From a bacterium (lineage in GTDB: Bacteria; Bacteroidota; Bacteroidia; B-17B0; Aurantibacillaceae): a DNA stretch of 58,060 nucleotides. The notes below the pieces were generated by a model that was not told the DNA's origin, searched no databases, and saw nothing but the letters and a program-made list of their open reading frames with translations. Shown here piece after piece: positions 43,776 through 52,190 of the stretch. Position numbers and translations under genes: made by a program. The DNA lies in contig JAQSCW010000004.1 of the NCBI GenBank assembly GCA_029945625.1, forward strand, positions 1 to 58,060, given 5' to 3'. Numbering within the stretch: position 1 is the stretch's first letter; the number at the start of each line of letters is the position of its first letter.

Positions 43776-44882
43776 TCACTGCTTGTGGTTGGACGGAGTT
43801 TTGGTTTTATTTCTTTTTTTGTTGAGCTCAATCACAATGCAAAGAAAGACCAAACCACTAATTACCACTGTAAGTAGACTGTATGTGGGCACGGTAAAGA
43901 AATAGGTGAGAATGGAAGCACCAATTGTGAGGAGTGAAAAGAGGTATATGATAATGACGGTTTTTTTATGACTGAATTTACAATCTAATAACTTGTGATG
44001 AATGTGATTGCGGTCGGCATTAAAAGGCGACTGTCCCTTTACCGCTCGTATAATAAATACCCGGAGAGTATCCATCAGTGGATATACTAACGCGGAAATG
44101 GCAAACACAGGTTTACTCACATGTACCCAAAAAGAGTCAAGTTGCTGAGTGGGAAATTCGATTAATTTTATGGCAAGCACACAAATAAACATACCAATTA
44201 CCAGCGAACCGGAATCTCCCATAAAAATACGGGCCGGCGAAAAATTAAAAATAAGAAAACCCGACAATGCGCCGGCCAAGGCAAAAGATAGTGCCGCATA
44301 ACCAAATTCATTGGCGAATATGAACCAAATTCCAAATGCGGTGCAACTAAGAAGCCCGATTCCTGCGGCAAGGCCATCCACCCCATCAATTAAATTAAAG
44401 GCATTAACTACTACCACGTAAGTAAAAATGGAGATAAAGACACTCCCCCAATACGGAATGTCGGATACCCCGAAAATGCCATGAAGCCCGGTGATGCGAA
44501 TGTCGCCCATTAATACCAGAATCAGTGCCACTACAATGTGAGCAAAAAGTTTTTTTACGGGCGCAGTCCCAATAATATCATCTTTCACGCCTACAAAAAA
44601 CAAAATAAGACTGGTGGCAATAATGAGTTTAAATTCCGTCACCGACCGAAAGATCTTATCATAATACACACGGTCCTCCACATCAAACCATAAGGCATAC
44701 GCAAAAAGGGTGCCGGCATAAATTATGATTCCCCCAATAGTGGGTATGGAATGTTTATGAACCTTGCGCTCTTCACTGGGGGCATCGATCAGCCTTTTGA
44801 GCACGGCAACTTTAATAAGCGCAGGGGTAGAGTAGAGCACTACAATAAAAGAGGTTAAAAATACAAGAATGAGTGCTGCCAT
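43776..44882 (-). CDS. WecA/MraY-type undecaprenyl-phosphate sugar-1-phosphate transferase
   Basis: A 368-residue membrane enzyme with about eleven hydrophobic segments. GVKDDIIG, NLIDGVDGLAAGIG, FMGDSGSLVIG and RNHIHHKLLD give the catalytic Asp residues and the HIHH motif of the polyprenyl-phosphate N-acetylhexosamine-1-phosphate transferase family. It should link a sugar phosphate (probably GlcNAc-1-P or a related amino sugar) to undecaprenyl phosphate, the first membrane step in glycan assembly. Its start adjoins the stop of the RemB-like gene (44883), so the two form an operon. Confidence 0.92.
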   Translation of the reverse strand: MAALILVFLTSFIVVLYSTPALIKVAVLKRLIDAPSEERKVHKHSIPTIGGIIIYAGTLFAYALWFDVEDRVYYDKIFRSVTEFKLIIATSLILFFVGVKDDIIGTAPVKKLFAHIVVALILVLMGDIRITGLHGIFGVSDIPYWGSVFISIFTYVVVVNAFNLIDGVDGLAAGIGLLSCTAFGIWFIFANEFGYAALSFALAGALSGFLIFNFSPARIFMGDSGSLVIGMFICVLAIKLIEFPTQQLDSFWVHVSKPVFAISALVYPLMDTLRVFIIRAVKGQSPFNADRNHIHHKLLDCKFSHKKTVIIIYLFSLLTIGASILTYFFTVPTYSLLTVVISGLVFLCIVIELNKKRNKTKTPSNHKQ

Positions 44883-46451
44883 TTAAAAATCGTAATACAA
44901 ATTATAAATACTGGTTTTTAAGCCCAAATAAATATAATTCGTTTCATTAGTTGAAGCATTAAAGTTATAAAAATTTTGCTTCCTGTAAATCATTCCTAAA
45001 CTTATATTTAAATTATAAGATGGATTTATTACATAGCCTATTCTGGCATTAATAAGACTGAGACTGTAACTGTTTGCGGGCACGTCGGCAGCCCGATCCT
45101 GAAGATGATACCGCACAGATGCAAAAAAACGCTTCATTTTGTAATTCGCAATAAATATCACCTCTTCCCCGTCTATGGGGGTGTAAGCCAAGGTTTGATT
45201 ATAATGAAAGTAGCTCTGATCTGTGCCGGTTCCCGGCGGACTTTGATAACTGGTCCGCTGAACTTTATTGAATTCTGTTTGTAAAAAAAGATTTTTTACG
45301 CCAAAGGCATCAAAATAGGTAAATCCGCCCTGCACCCCACAGCCGCTCTCGGCTATGGTGGATTGTTGCAAATTGTCGAGCATAAATTGACCGTAAAAGC
45401 TGAAGGTATTGCTAAGTTTACACTTGAGATCTCCTCCAATCAGAATATTATTCTTATTATCTAAGCCATACGTAAAAAGATTACTGTAGATCAGAGGATT
45501 AAAATACTGCCAGCTTATTTGCTGCTGGTTACGGGCGTCACCCGCCTGCCAAATTAAACCTTGAAAAAATCCCACATTGAGGTACTTTGTTACATTGATG
45601 CTGAGGTACTGGAAAGAGGCGGCTTTTTTCTGATACAATCGTTCGGTATTAGGATTAACAACCACAGATGCCGGCACCAGATTCATAAGTACCGCGTAAA
45701 TATTGGTGTACTGCACCTTTCCTTTAAACCACTGTTGTGTAATGCGTGCATAAGGATAATTAAAGGAGTTATCGCTGAGCAGCAGCGATCTGTAACCATT
45801 CCCTATTTTTTGTTTGCCATGTCCTACCTGTAAATTCAAAAATTTGAAAGGTTGCATCGACACAAAACCCGATGAAAATGCATAATCATAGCCGGTTGTT
45901 TTGTACGTTTTCCAGCGACCTTGGCCGGGCACAACCTGAGTGGCATTTGCCATCTTGCTGATGTAATTGGGAAAAATGGATTGGTTTTCTGAAAAAATGG
46001 TCTCAAAATAAAAACGACCACCAATAGAACCACTGGCAATAATGCCGCGCGTATTGGTGAATAGTCGAGTTTTCACAGAGTCAGCCAGGTCTCCGCCTCC
46101 TTCAAAATTCAGGATCGGATCTATTCGCAATTTAAATTCCTCCGCCTTTGAATCAACACGGATCAAATGCCTATAGAACAACAGATCTTTTAATTTACCT
46201 TCGCGAATGAACCTAAATACCTGTTCACTGTCGCCGGCAGCCCTATATTTTTCTGAAAAGAAGGGAATATACGGCTTTACGTTCGAGTGAACTTCCCGGT
46301 CTTTTTCAGATAATGTTTTTTCTGTGGGTAACGAAAAGAAATAATCAGCGGGTAAATTGTAGAATTGCGCTCTTCCTGCAAAGTGACTCAGAAACAAGAC
46401 TGAGGCACTTAGGATTTTGAAATGTGTATATAGCTTTTTAATAGTGCTCAA
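44883..46451 (-). CDS. Outer-membrane barrel protein resembling gliding protein RemB / Wzi
   Basis: A 522-residue protein with signal peptide (MSTIKKLYTHF...HFAGRAQ). The body is rich in alternating beta strands and contains LQVGHGKQKIGNGYRSLLLSD (about 212-232), close to the GHGK...GDGYRSLLLSD stretch I recall from RemB of gliding Flavobacteria and from Wzi-type capsule-anchoring proteins. It ends ...YNLYYDF with the terminal Phe of a barrel. With the WecA-like gene directly downstream and gmd/fcl upstream, a role in surface-polysaccharide attachment is likely. The specific name is tentative. Confidence 0.65.
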   Translation of the reverse strand: MSTIKKLYTHFKILSASVLFLSHFAGRAQFYNLPADYFFSLPTEKTLSEKDREVHSNVKPYIPFFSEKYRAAGDSEQVFRFIREGKLKDLLFYRHLIRVDSKAEEFKLRIDPILNFEGGGDLADSVKTRLFTNTRGIIASGSIGGRFYFETIFSENQSIFPNYISKMANATQVVPGQGRWKTYKTTGYDYAFSSGFVSMQPFKFLNLQVGHGKQKIGNGYRSLLLSDNSFNYPYARITQQWFKGKVQYTNIYAVLMNLVPASVVVNPNTERLYQKKAASFQYLSINVTKYLNVGFFQGLIWQAGDARNQQQISWQYFNPLIYSNLFTYGLDNKNNILIGGDLKCKLSNTFSFYGQFMLDNLQQSTIAESGCGVQGGFTYFDAFGVKNLFLQTEFNKVQRTSYQSPPGTGTDQSYFHYNQTLAYTPIDGEEVIFIANYKMKRFFASVRYHLQDRAADVPANSYSLSLINARIGYVINPSYNLNISLGMIYRKQNFYNFNASTNETNYIYLGLKTSIYNLYYDF

Positions 46452-46528
46452 CGTATAGATGTTGTTACAAGGTGATCATAAAAAGAAAATGACCTCATCC
46501 ATTTTGGAATTAATTCAACGGCCGAGAT

Positions 46529-47470
46529 TCACCACACTTTCACGTTTTCCTTCTTCTTAAAGTCTTCGTATACGGCCTTTACGCCCTCTTTAATATCAAT
46601 GGTGTGTTTCCATCCCAGCTTATGAAGAAAATTCACATCCATTAACTTACGGGGGGTACCATCGGGTTTACTCAGGTCATGTTTAATTTCGCCCTTATAA
46701 CCCACAATCTGTTGGATGAGCAAAGCGAGGTCTTTTATGGAAAGGTCGTTTCCGGTACCAATATTAACATGCTGCTGACCGTTATAGTTTTGCATCAGAA
46801 ACACGCAAGCATCGCCCAAATCATCGGCATGAAGGAACTCACGCAGAGGGGTGCCTGTTCCCCATATTTCAACGAAAGGCGAATTGAGTATCTTCGCCTC
46901 GTGAAATTTTCGGATAAGCGCCGGCAGTACATGTGAATTGCTGAGGTTATAGTTATCATTGGGTCCGTATAGATTGGTGGGCATCACCGAAATGTAATTA
47001 CAGCCGTGTTGCCTGCGGTAACTTTCAATTAATTTGATCCCTGCAATCTTGGCAATGGCATAAGGTTCATTTGTGTCTTCAAGAAATCCGCTTAACAGAT
47101 ATTCTTCTTTGAGCGGTTGCGGGGCCAGTTTGGGATAGATGCAGGAAGACCCAAGAAACATCAGCTTTTTTACTCCATGCACATACGCACTGTGAATCAC
47201 ATTATTCTGGATCATGAGGTTGTCGTACAAAAAGTCGGCACGAAATACATTGTTTGCCTGGATACCCCCTACTTTTGCTGCCGCCAGAATCACATAGTCA
47301 GGTTTTTCGTCGGCAAAAAACTGCGCTACCTTTTCCTGATCCCTCAGATCTAATTCATCTGAAGTGCGGAAAACAAAATTCTGAAATCCTTTCTTTTGTA
47401 AATTTCTTAAAATAGCCGATCCCACCATTCCACGGTGACCGGCAATATATATTTTCGATGTTACTTCCAT
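46529..47470 (-). CDS. fcl: GDP-L-fucose synthase
   Basis: Converts GDP-4-keto-6-deoxymannose to GDP-L-fucose by epimerisation and NADPH reduction. Counted from ATG 47470 ([20 protein letters not shown]) the protein has 313 residues, the usual length; the upstream ATG at 47506 adds 12 unlikely residues. The loop [13 protein letters not shown] and YAIAK (YX3K) are the expected motifs. It acts directly after gmd, whose gene lies upstream on the same strand. Confidence 0.95.
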   Translation of the reverse strand: MEVTSKIYIAGHRGMVGSAILRNLQKKGFQNFVFRTSDELDLRDQEKVAQFFADEKPDYVILAAAKVGGIQANNVFRADFLYDNLMIQNNVIHSAYVHGVKKLMFLGSSCIYPKLAPQPLKEEYLLSGFLEDTNEPYAIAKIAGIKLIESYRRQHGCNYISVMPTNLYGPNDNYNLSNSHVLPALIRKFHEAKILNSPFVEIWGTGTPLREFLHADDLGDACVFLMQNYNGQQHVNIGTGNDLSIKDLALLIQQIVGYKGEIKHDLSKPDGTPRKLMDVNFLHKLGWKHTIDIKEGVKAVYEDFKKKENVKVW

Positions 47471-47576
47471 TTCTTGATTATCCAAAAACGACTTTCGAAG
47501 TGGCAAATAGCCTTTAAAAAACTAAAATCGTGTTGCAAATAAGTTAGACTTTGAGGGCCTCAGTATCGACAGATAA

Positions 47577-48665
47577 TTATTCTTTATAATTTAATACTTT
47601 ATGACCACCCTCTAAAAGGTACTTATCGCGCTTAAAGAGTTCGAGATCCGACAGCACCATCTCCTTGCAAAGTTCTGCTACGGTGTAAGTAGGGGTCCAA
47701 CCCATTTTTGTTTTCGCTTTGGTGGCGTCTCCAACCAAAAGATCTACTTCGGCGGGACGGTAATAATTTGGATCAATTTCAACGAGGGTTTTCCCACTCG
47801 CCGTATCAATACCCTTTTCATTTTCTCCCTTTCCCTCCCACTTAAGTTTAATGCCTACTTCTGAGAACGACATATTTATGAATTCACGTACTGTTATTTT
47901 TATGCCGGTAGCCAGAACATAATCGTCGGGCTCAGGCTGCTGAAGCATGCGCCACATACCTTCCACATAATCTTTGGCATGGCCCCAATCGCGCTCCGAA
48001 TCAATATTTCCGACAAATAATTTTTCTTGCATGCCAAGGCTGATCTTGGCGGCTGCTCGTGTTATTTTCCGTGTCACAAAGGTTTCCCCGCGAAGTGGAC
48101 TTTCGTGATTGAAAAGAATGCCATTACATGCGTACATTCCGTAACTCTCACGGTAATTCTTAGTAATCCAGAATCCATACAGCTTTGCAACGCCATACGG
48201 ACTGCGCGGATAAAAGGGAGTGGTTTCTTTTTGCGGAATCTCTTGCACGAGGCCATATAACTCACTAGTAGAGGCCTGATAAAAACGGGTCTTTTTTTCC
48301 AAGCCAAGAATGCGGATCGCCTCAAGAATTCGTAAGGTCCCCAAAGCATCTGAATTGGCGGTGTACTCAGGCGTTTCGAAACTCACCTTCACGTGACTTT
48401 GAGCTGCCAAATTGTATATCTCATCGGGCTGAACTTCCTGCACGATCCGGATCAAATTAGTACTATCAGTAAGGTCGCCGTAATGAAGTTTGAAATTTAC
48501 TTTCTTCTCATGTTGATCCTGATACAAATGATCGATCCGATCGGTATTGAACAATGAACTGCGGCGTTTAACGCCATGCACCACATATCCCTTTTCCAAT
48601 AGTAATTCAGCTAAATAGGCACCGTCCTGGCCGGTTACCCCTGTTATTAGTGCTACTTTTCCCAT
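47577..48665 (-). CDS. gmd: GDP-mannose 4,6-dehydratase
   Basis: Makes GDP-4-keto-6-deoxy-D-mannose from GDP-mannose, the precursor of GDP-L-fucose, colitose or perosamine. The 362-residue protein starts [20 protein letters not shown] with the Rossmann loop, has STSELYG, YGVAK (YX3K), [13 protein letters not shown] and [19 protein letters not shown], all typical of Gmd. It precedes fcl by about 106 bases and probably drives it; the pair marks fucose in the cell's surface glycans. Confidence 0.96.
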   Translation of the reverse strand: MGKVALITGVTGQDGAYLAELLLEKGYVVHGVKRRSSLFNTDRIDHLYQDQHEKKVNFKLHYGDLTDSTNLIRIVQEVQPDEIYNLAAQSHVKVSFETPEYTANSDALGTLRILEAIRILGLEKKTRFYQASTSELYGLVQEIPQKETTPFYPRSPYGVAKLYGFWITKNYRESYGMYACNGILFNHESPLRGETFVTRKITRAAAKISLGMQEKLFVGNIDSERDWGHAKDYVEGMWRMLQQPEPDDYVLATGIKITVREFINMSFSEVGIKLKWEGKGENEKGIDTASGKTLVEIDPNYYRPAEVDLLVGDATKAKTKMGWTPTYTVAELCKEMVLSDLELFKRDKYLLEGGHKVLNYKE

Positions 48666-48744
48666 ATTATTTCAATTAACGAATTTACGAAAAATTAATG
48701 GATCAAAATGACAGGAAGGAACCTGCAACAAAATGTTTTTTGAC

Positions 48745-48752
48745 TATATTTG
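48745..48752 (+). promoter_or_regulatory. -7 promoter element of the DUF3098-uppP unit
   Basis: TATATTTG matches TAnnTTTG and lies 30 bases before the ATG at 48783. No -33 element is visible at the normal distance. Confidence 0.4.
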
Positions 48753-48782
48753 ATGCTTCATTAAATAAATTAGTTAGATCCT

Positions 48783-49019
48783 ATGAAAACCACTTTCACC
48801 AAAAAGAACTACACTGTTTTGATCATTGGTATTGCCTTGATCGTGCTGGGATACATTTTAATGATTGGTGGAGGCAGCGACGATCCCAATGTGTTTAATC
48901 CCGAAATCTTTAATTTTCAACGGATCACCCTGGCCCCAATGATGTGCCTGGCCGGTTTCATTACAATTGTGGTGGCCATCATGTGGCGACCAAAACCCAC
49001 ACAGGAAGTATCGAAATAA
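48783..49019 (+). CDS. DUF3098 membrane protein
   Basis: A 78-residue protein with two membrane helices (about 11-28 and 51-69). YTVLIIGIALIVLGYILM and GGGSDDPNVFNPEIFNFQRITLAP (the family signature, here quoted in parts: GGGSDDP and IFNFQRI) identify DUF3098. In Bacteroidota it usually lies between ftsX and uppP, and a link to cell division or envelope synthesis is suspected. Here the order is DUF3098, small membrane protein, uppP, ftsX. The stop overlaps the next ATG (TAATG). Confidence 0.88.
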   Translation: MKTTFTKKNYTVLIIGIALIVLGYILMIGGGSDDPNVFNPEIFNFQRITLAPMMCLAGFITIVVAIMWRPKPTQEVSK

Positions 49020-49426
49020 TGACAGATAGTTACGCGCCCGAAACAAAAAACAAAACCTCCGGGTTTACCAAATTCATTCGCATTGCGATTCTTCTTTTAC
49101 TGGTTAGTTTGGTGAGTTATTATTTTATTTGTGGGATTACTTATAGCGAAGGTACTCGCTCGGGCGTGCTTAATAAAATAAGTAAAAGAGGTTACGTGTT
49201 TAAAACCCGCGAAGGAGAAATGAATATCGGGGGTTTGAATCAGGGTGAGGGAACCATTATGCCCCTTTCGATATTTAAGTTCTCTGTGAAGCAGGATAGT
49301 ATTTATGATCAATTGGAGCAACTGCAAGGAAAAAAGGTAGTCGTTCATTACAAAGAAGTCATCAAAAGTTTTTTCTGGCAGGGCGATACAAATTATTTTG
49401 TTTACAAAGTCAACGTTCTAAAATAG
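49019..49426 (+). CDS. Small membrane-anchored protein, often misnamed 6-phosphogluconate dehydrogenase
   Basis: A 135-residue protein starting at ATG 49019 inside the preceding stop codon; the frame is open further upstream but only within the DUF3098 gene. One membrane helix (about 19-40) is followed by a periplasmic beta domain with TYSEGTRSGVLNKISKRGYV, FKTREGEMNIGG, FKFSVKQDS and GKKVVVHYKE. This pattern ('SeGtRsG...kGyvfKT.EGel') is a common Bacteroidota family that databases often label 6-phosphogluconate dehydrogenase; nothing here resembles that enzyme. Function unknown. It lies two bases before uppP. Confidence 0.78.
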   Translation: MTDSYAPETKNKTSGFTKFIRIAILLLLVSLVSYYFICGITYSEGTRSGVLNKISKRGYVFKTREGEMNIGGLNQGEGTIMPLSIFKFSVKQDSIYDQLEQLQGKKVVVHYKEVIKSFFWQGDTNYFVYKVNVLK

Positions 49427-49427
49427 C

Positions 49428-50219
49428 ATGACCTACCTCCAGGCCTTGATTATCGCCATCATCGAAGGGCTCACCGAATTTTTACCGGTTTCATCTACAG
49501 GCCACATGATTTTGGCCGATTCGCTGATGAAAATACAAAACAGGGACTTCGCGAAAACGTTTGAAATTGTTATCCAACTGGGAGCAATCATCGCCGTGCT
49601 CGCGTTATACATCAAACGATTTTTTGTGGGGATTAACATTTATTTGAAACTCGCTATTGCTTTTTTGCCAACGGGAGTCATCGGTTTGTTGGCTTACAAA
49701 ACTATTAAACAGTATCTTTTTAATCCATACACCGTTAGTATTTCACTCATTGTGGGCGGCATACTTTTAATTGTATTAGACAAATGGTCTGATCGTAAAT
49801 CATCTGCTTATAAGAACGTGGAAGAGATCAGTTACCTGGGCTCCTTTAAAATTGGCTTCATTCAGTGCTTCTCCATGATTCCCGGTGTTTCCCGAGCGGC
49901 TGCCACCATACTTGGCGGGGTGTATGCGGGTTTTGACCGGAAGCAGGCTGCTGAATTTTCATTCCTTCTTGCTATTCCCACCATGTTTGCCGCGTCAGGG
50001 TATGATTTGCTGAAGGAAAAAGATAATATTCATAGCAGCGATCTGCAATTATTGCTCTTTGGAGGGCTCATTGCTTTTGTTGTGGCTATCTTTGCAGTGA
50101 AAGCCTTCATCGCATTTTTGAACAAATATGGATTTAAACATTTTGGTTATTACCGTATTGTACTTGGAATATTATTTTTGGTGTATGCATTGGGAACAGG
50201 CATGGTGCTTACTGATTAG
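49428..50219 (+). CDS. uppP: Undecaprenyl-diphosphatase
   Basis: UppP (BacA) removes a phosphate from undecaprenyl diphosphate to recycle the lipid carrier of peptidoglycan and other glycans; overproduction gives bacitracin resistance. The 263-residue membrane protein has the two signature regions EGLTEFLPVSSTGHMIL (about 13-29) and PGVSRAAATI (about 155-164), with the catalytic Glu, His and Arg. It is coupled to the two small upstream genes. Confidence 0.96.
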   Translation: MTYLQALIIAIIEGLTEFLPVSSTGHMILADSLMKIQNRDFAKTFEIVIQLGAIIAVLALYIKRFFVGINIYLKLAIAFLPTGVIGLLAYKTIKQYLFNPYTVSISLIVGGILLIVLDKWSDRKSSAYKNVEEISYLGSFKIGFIQCFSMIPGVSRAAATILGGVYAGFDRKQAAEFSFLLAIPTMFAASGYDLLKEKDNIHSSDLQLLLFGGLIAFVVAIFAVKAFIAFLNKYGFKHFGYYRIVLGILFLVYALGTGMVLTD

Positions 50220-50220
50220 G

Positions 50221-50246
50221 CGCCCTTCTGTACAAACATCAGGGCG
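50221..50246 (+). terminator. Hairpin after uppP
   Basis: CGCCCT (50221-50226) pairs with AGGGCG (50241-50246) directly after the uppP stop, followed by TTAATAATT rather than a pure T-run. It may weaken read-through into ftsX. Confidence 0.35.
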
Positions 50247-50317
50247 TTAATAATTCACGAGTACGCTCCCCTTAAGCTTTTCTTAATTACATAACTTCGC
50301 TCAAGAAATAATACGAC

Positions 50318-51187
50318 GTGAGCGAACGAATTACCAAAAAAAACATACGAACATCCGGAATTACAGTGATTATAAGTCTTTCACTTGTTCTCTTCATGCT
50401 CGGAACACTAGGTCTTTTGGTGATCAACGCCAATAAATTAGCGACCCATTTTAAAGAAAATGTAGGGTTTCAGGTTTACCTGAAAGACACAGCTAGTTCG
50501 GCACAGACGGATTTTCTGATTCAAGAACTCAATAATGCCCCCTTCACCAAAAGCGTTAACCTTATCACCAAAGATCGTGCAGCCGAAAAGTTAAAAGCCG
50601 ATCTGGGTGAGGATTTTGTGGCATTTTTGGGGAGCAATCCCCTGCTGAATTCCCTGGAAGTAAAGTTGAATGCCGATTATGCCAATACCGACACACTGCA
50701 GATTATTGAAAAAGATCTGCTTAAAAAATCGTTTGTAAAAGAAGTGGTCTATCAAAAAACCATGATCAATAAGTTGAACAAGAACACACGTGCCGTGGCA
50801 TTTTTTATCCTCATTTTTAGCAGCGCCCTCCTCATTGTTGCCATTGCTCTGATCAACAATACCATTCGCTTATCCATTTATTCTCAACGTTTTCTCATCA
50901 GAACCATGTATCTCGTGGGGGCTACGCGCACCTTTATCAGTAAACCATTTATTTTTAAAGGAGTGCGGCAAGGCAGCATTGCCGGAATAATTGCCGGCCT
51001 TCTACTGGCAGGTTTTTTGGTGCTCAGTACCCGTTTTATACCTGATTTACTGCAATTACAAGACGAAAATGTGTTACTGATCCTATTCATTGCAATTATA
51101 TTGGTGGGCATCATTATTTCGGCCTTCAGCGCCTTCCTGGCCGTTCTGCGTTACCTTCGTTTGAAAACCAGCGACTTGTATTTTTAA
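50318..51187 (+). CDS. ftsX: Cell-division protein FtsX (permease-like)
   Basis: A 289-residue inner-membrane protein with four membrane segments and an outer loop after the first, the FtsX layout. GTG 50318 is the start (MSERITKKNIRTSGIT). GFQVYLKDTASSAQ and VALINNTIRLSIYSQRFLIRTMYLVGATR are characteristic: the latter is the cytosolic coupling helix that contacts FtsE. FtsEX transmits ATP hydrolysis to peptidoglycan hydrolases at the septum. ftsE is not adjacent. Confidence 0.93.
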   Translation: MSERITKKNIRTSGITVIISLSLVLFMLGTLGLLVINANKLATHFKENVGFQVYLKDTASSAQTDFLIQELNNAPFTKSVNLITKDRAAEKLKADLGEDFVAFLGSNPLLNSLEVKLNADYANTDTLQIIEKDLLKKSFVKEVVYQKTMINKLNKNTRAVAFFILIFSSALLIVAIALINNTIRLSIYSQRFLIRTMYLVGATRTFISKPFIFKGVRQGSIAGIIAGLLLAGFLVLSTRFIPDLLQLQDENVLLILFIAIILVGIIISAFSAFLAVLRYLRLKTSDLYF

Positions 51188-51220
51188 ATTATCTTAACGG
51201 ATACGCAGCGAAGAATTTAT

Positions 51221-51228
51221 TAAATTTG
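51221..51228 (+). promoter_or_regulatory. -7 promoter element of the Bax-inhibitor-1 gene
   Basis: TAAATTTG matches TAnnTTTG and lies 18 bases before ATG 51247, supporting that start over the in-frame upstream TTG at 51226. Confidence 0.45.
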
Positions 51229-51246
51229 TTCTCAAAAAAACACAAC

Positions 51247-51972
51247 ATGGATACAAATTTTAGAAATACCGATATTGATAAAATGGATTTCACCACCACA
51301 GTGGCGGGCGAAAATAAATTGCTCAGAGCTTCCTTTTCCTGGATGTCACTGGCCATGCTCCTTACTACCATCACAGCATACGCGTTTGGTTTCGTGCCTG
51401 AATTAACCGCTTACCTCATTACCGAAACGGGTCCAACCACCCTTGCCTACGTGGTGATGTTTGCGCCTCTTATTTTTGTTTTGGCAATGAGTTTTGGTTT
51501 AAATAAACTTTCATACCCCGCGCTCATAGGATTGTTCATCGCCTATTCACTGGTAAATGGCATAAGTTTCAGTTTTATTTTTTGGGTATACAGCATAGGC
51601 TCCATTGCAAAGGTATTTTTGAGCACAACTGCCTTATTTGCGGTGATGGCCATTGCCGGCTATACTACCAAAACGGACCTCACCAAACTAGGCAGCATCT
51701 TGATGATTGGCGTAATTGGAATTATTATCGCCTCCCTCATCAACCTGTTTATGCACAGCGAAAGTATGGACTACATGATCAGCATTTTGGGTGTTATTAT
51801 TTTCACCGGATTAACAGCCTATGATGTCCAGAAGATCAAAAATCTGGGCGAACACGCCGATAATTCAACAATGGCAGGCAAACTTGGCGTAATGGGTGCG
51901 CTTACTTTGTACCTTGACTTTATTAACTTGTTTCTATTTCTTTTGCGCTTGTTTGGCGGAAGGAAGGACTAA
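51247..51972 (+). CDS. Bax inhibitor-1/YccA family membrane protein
   Basis: A 241-residue inner-membrane protein with seven membrane helices, counted from ATG 51247 (MDTNFRNTDIDKM). LLRASFSWMSLAMLLTTITA at the first helix and TAYDVQKIKNLGEH near the end identify the Bax inhibitor-1 superfamily, whose bacterial members (YetJ-like) behave as pH-sensitive calcium leak channels. Its stop is followed by an intrinsic terminator. Confidence 0.92.
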   Translation: MDTNFRNTDIDKMDFTTTVAGENKLLRASFSWMSLAMLLTTITAYAFGFVPELTAYLITETGPTTLAYVVMFAPLIFVLAMSFGLNKLSYPALIGLFIAYSLVNGISFSFIFWVYSIGSIAKVFLSTTALFAVMAIAGYTTKTDLTKLGSILMIGVIGIIIASLINLFMHSESMDYMISILGVIIFTGLTAYDVQKIKNLGEHADNSTMAGKLGVMGALTLYLDFINLFLFLLRLFGGRKD

Positions 51973-51991
51973 ATCCCTGTTTTAAGTGAAG

Positions 51992-52025
51992 AAGCCGGTT
52001 ATTTCTAAAATAGCCGGCTTTTTTT
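51992..52025 (+). terminator. Intrinsic terminator after the Bax-inhibitor-1 gene
   Basis: AAGCCGGTTAT (51992-52002) pairs with ATAGCCGGCTT (52010-52020), eleven pairs with one G-T, seven-base loop, followed by an unbroken T-run to 52025. This is the best terminator in the window. Confidence 0.9.
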
Positions 52026-52190
52026 AGTTTCATCATTTTTTTCTTAAAGCGGAGATAATACTTAGTGAATACCACTGTTGGCTGAGTCAAACCCTTTTAA
52101 AGCGAGCAATTTTTCAGTAACTTTATGCTATCCTTAAAACCGAACGTAGGCTGGTGATTTTTGCCGTATTAGGAAAGGCATTGCGGATTT

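Noticed and set aside
43667-43831. 55-residue N-terminal extension of the TolC-family protein
   Set aside because: The signal peptide begins at ATG 43666, and the extension overlaps the WecA-like gene.
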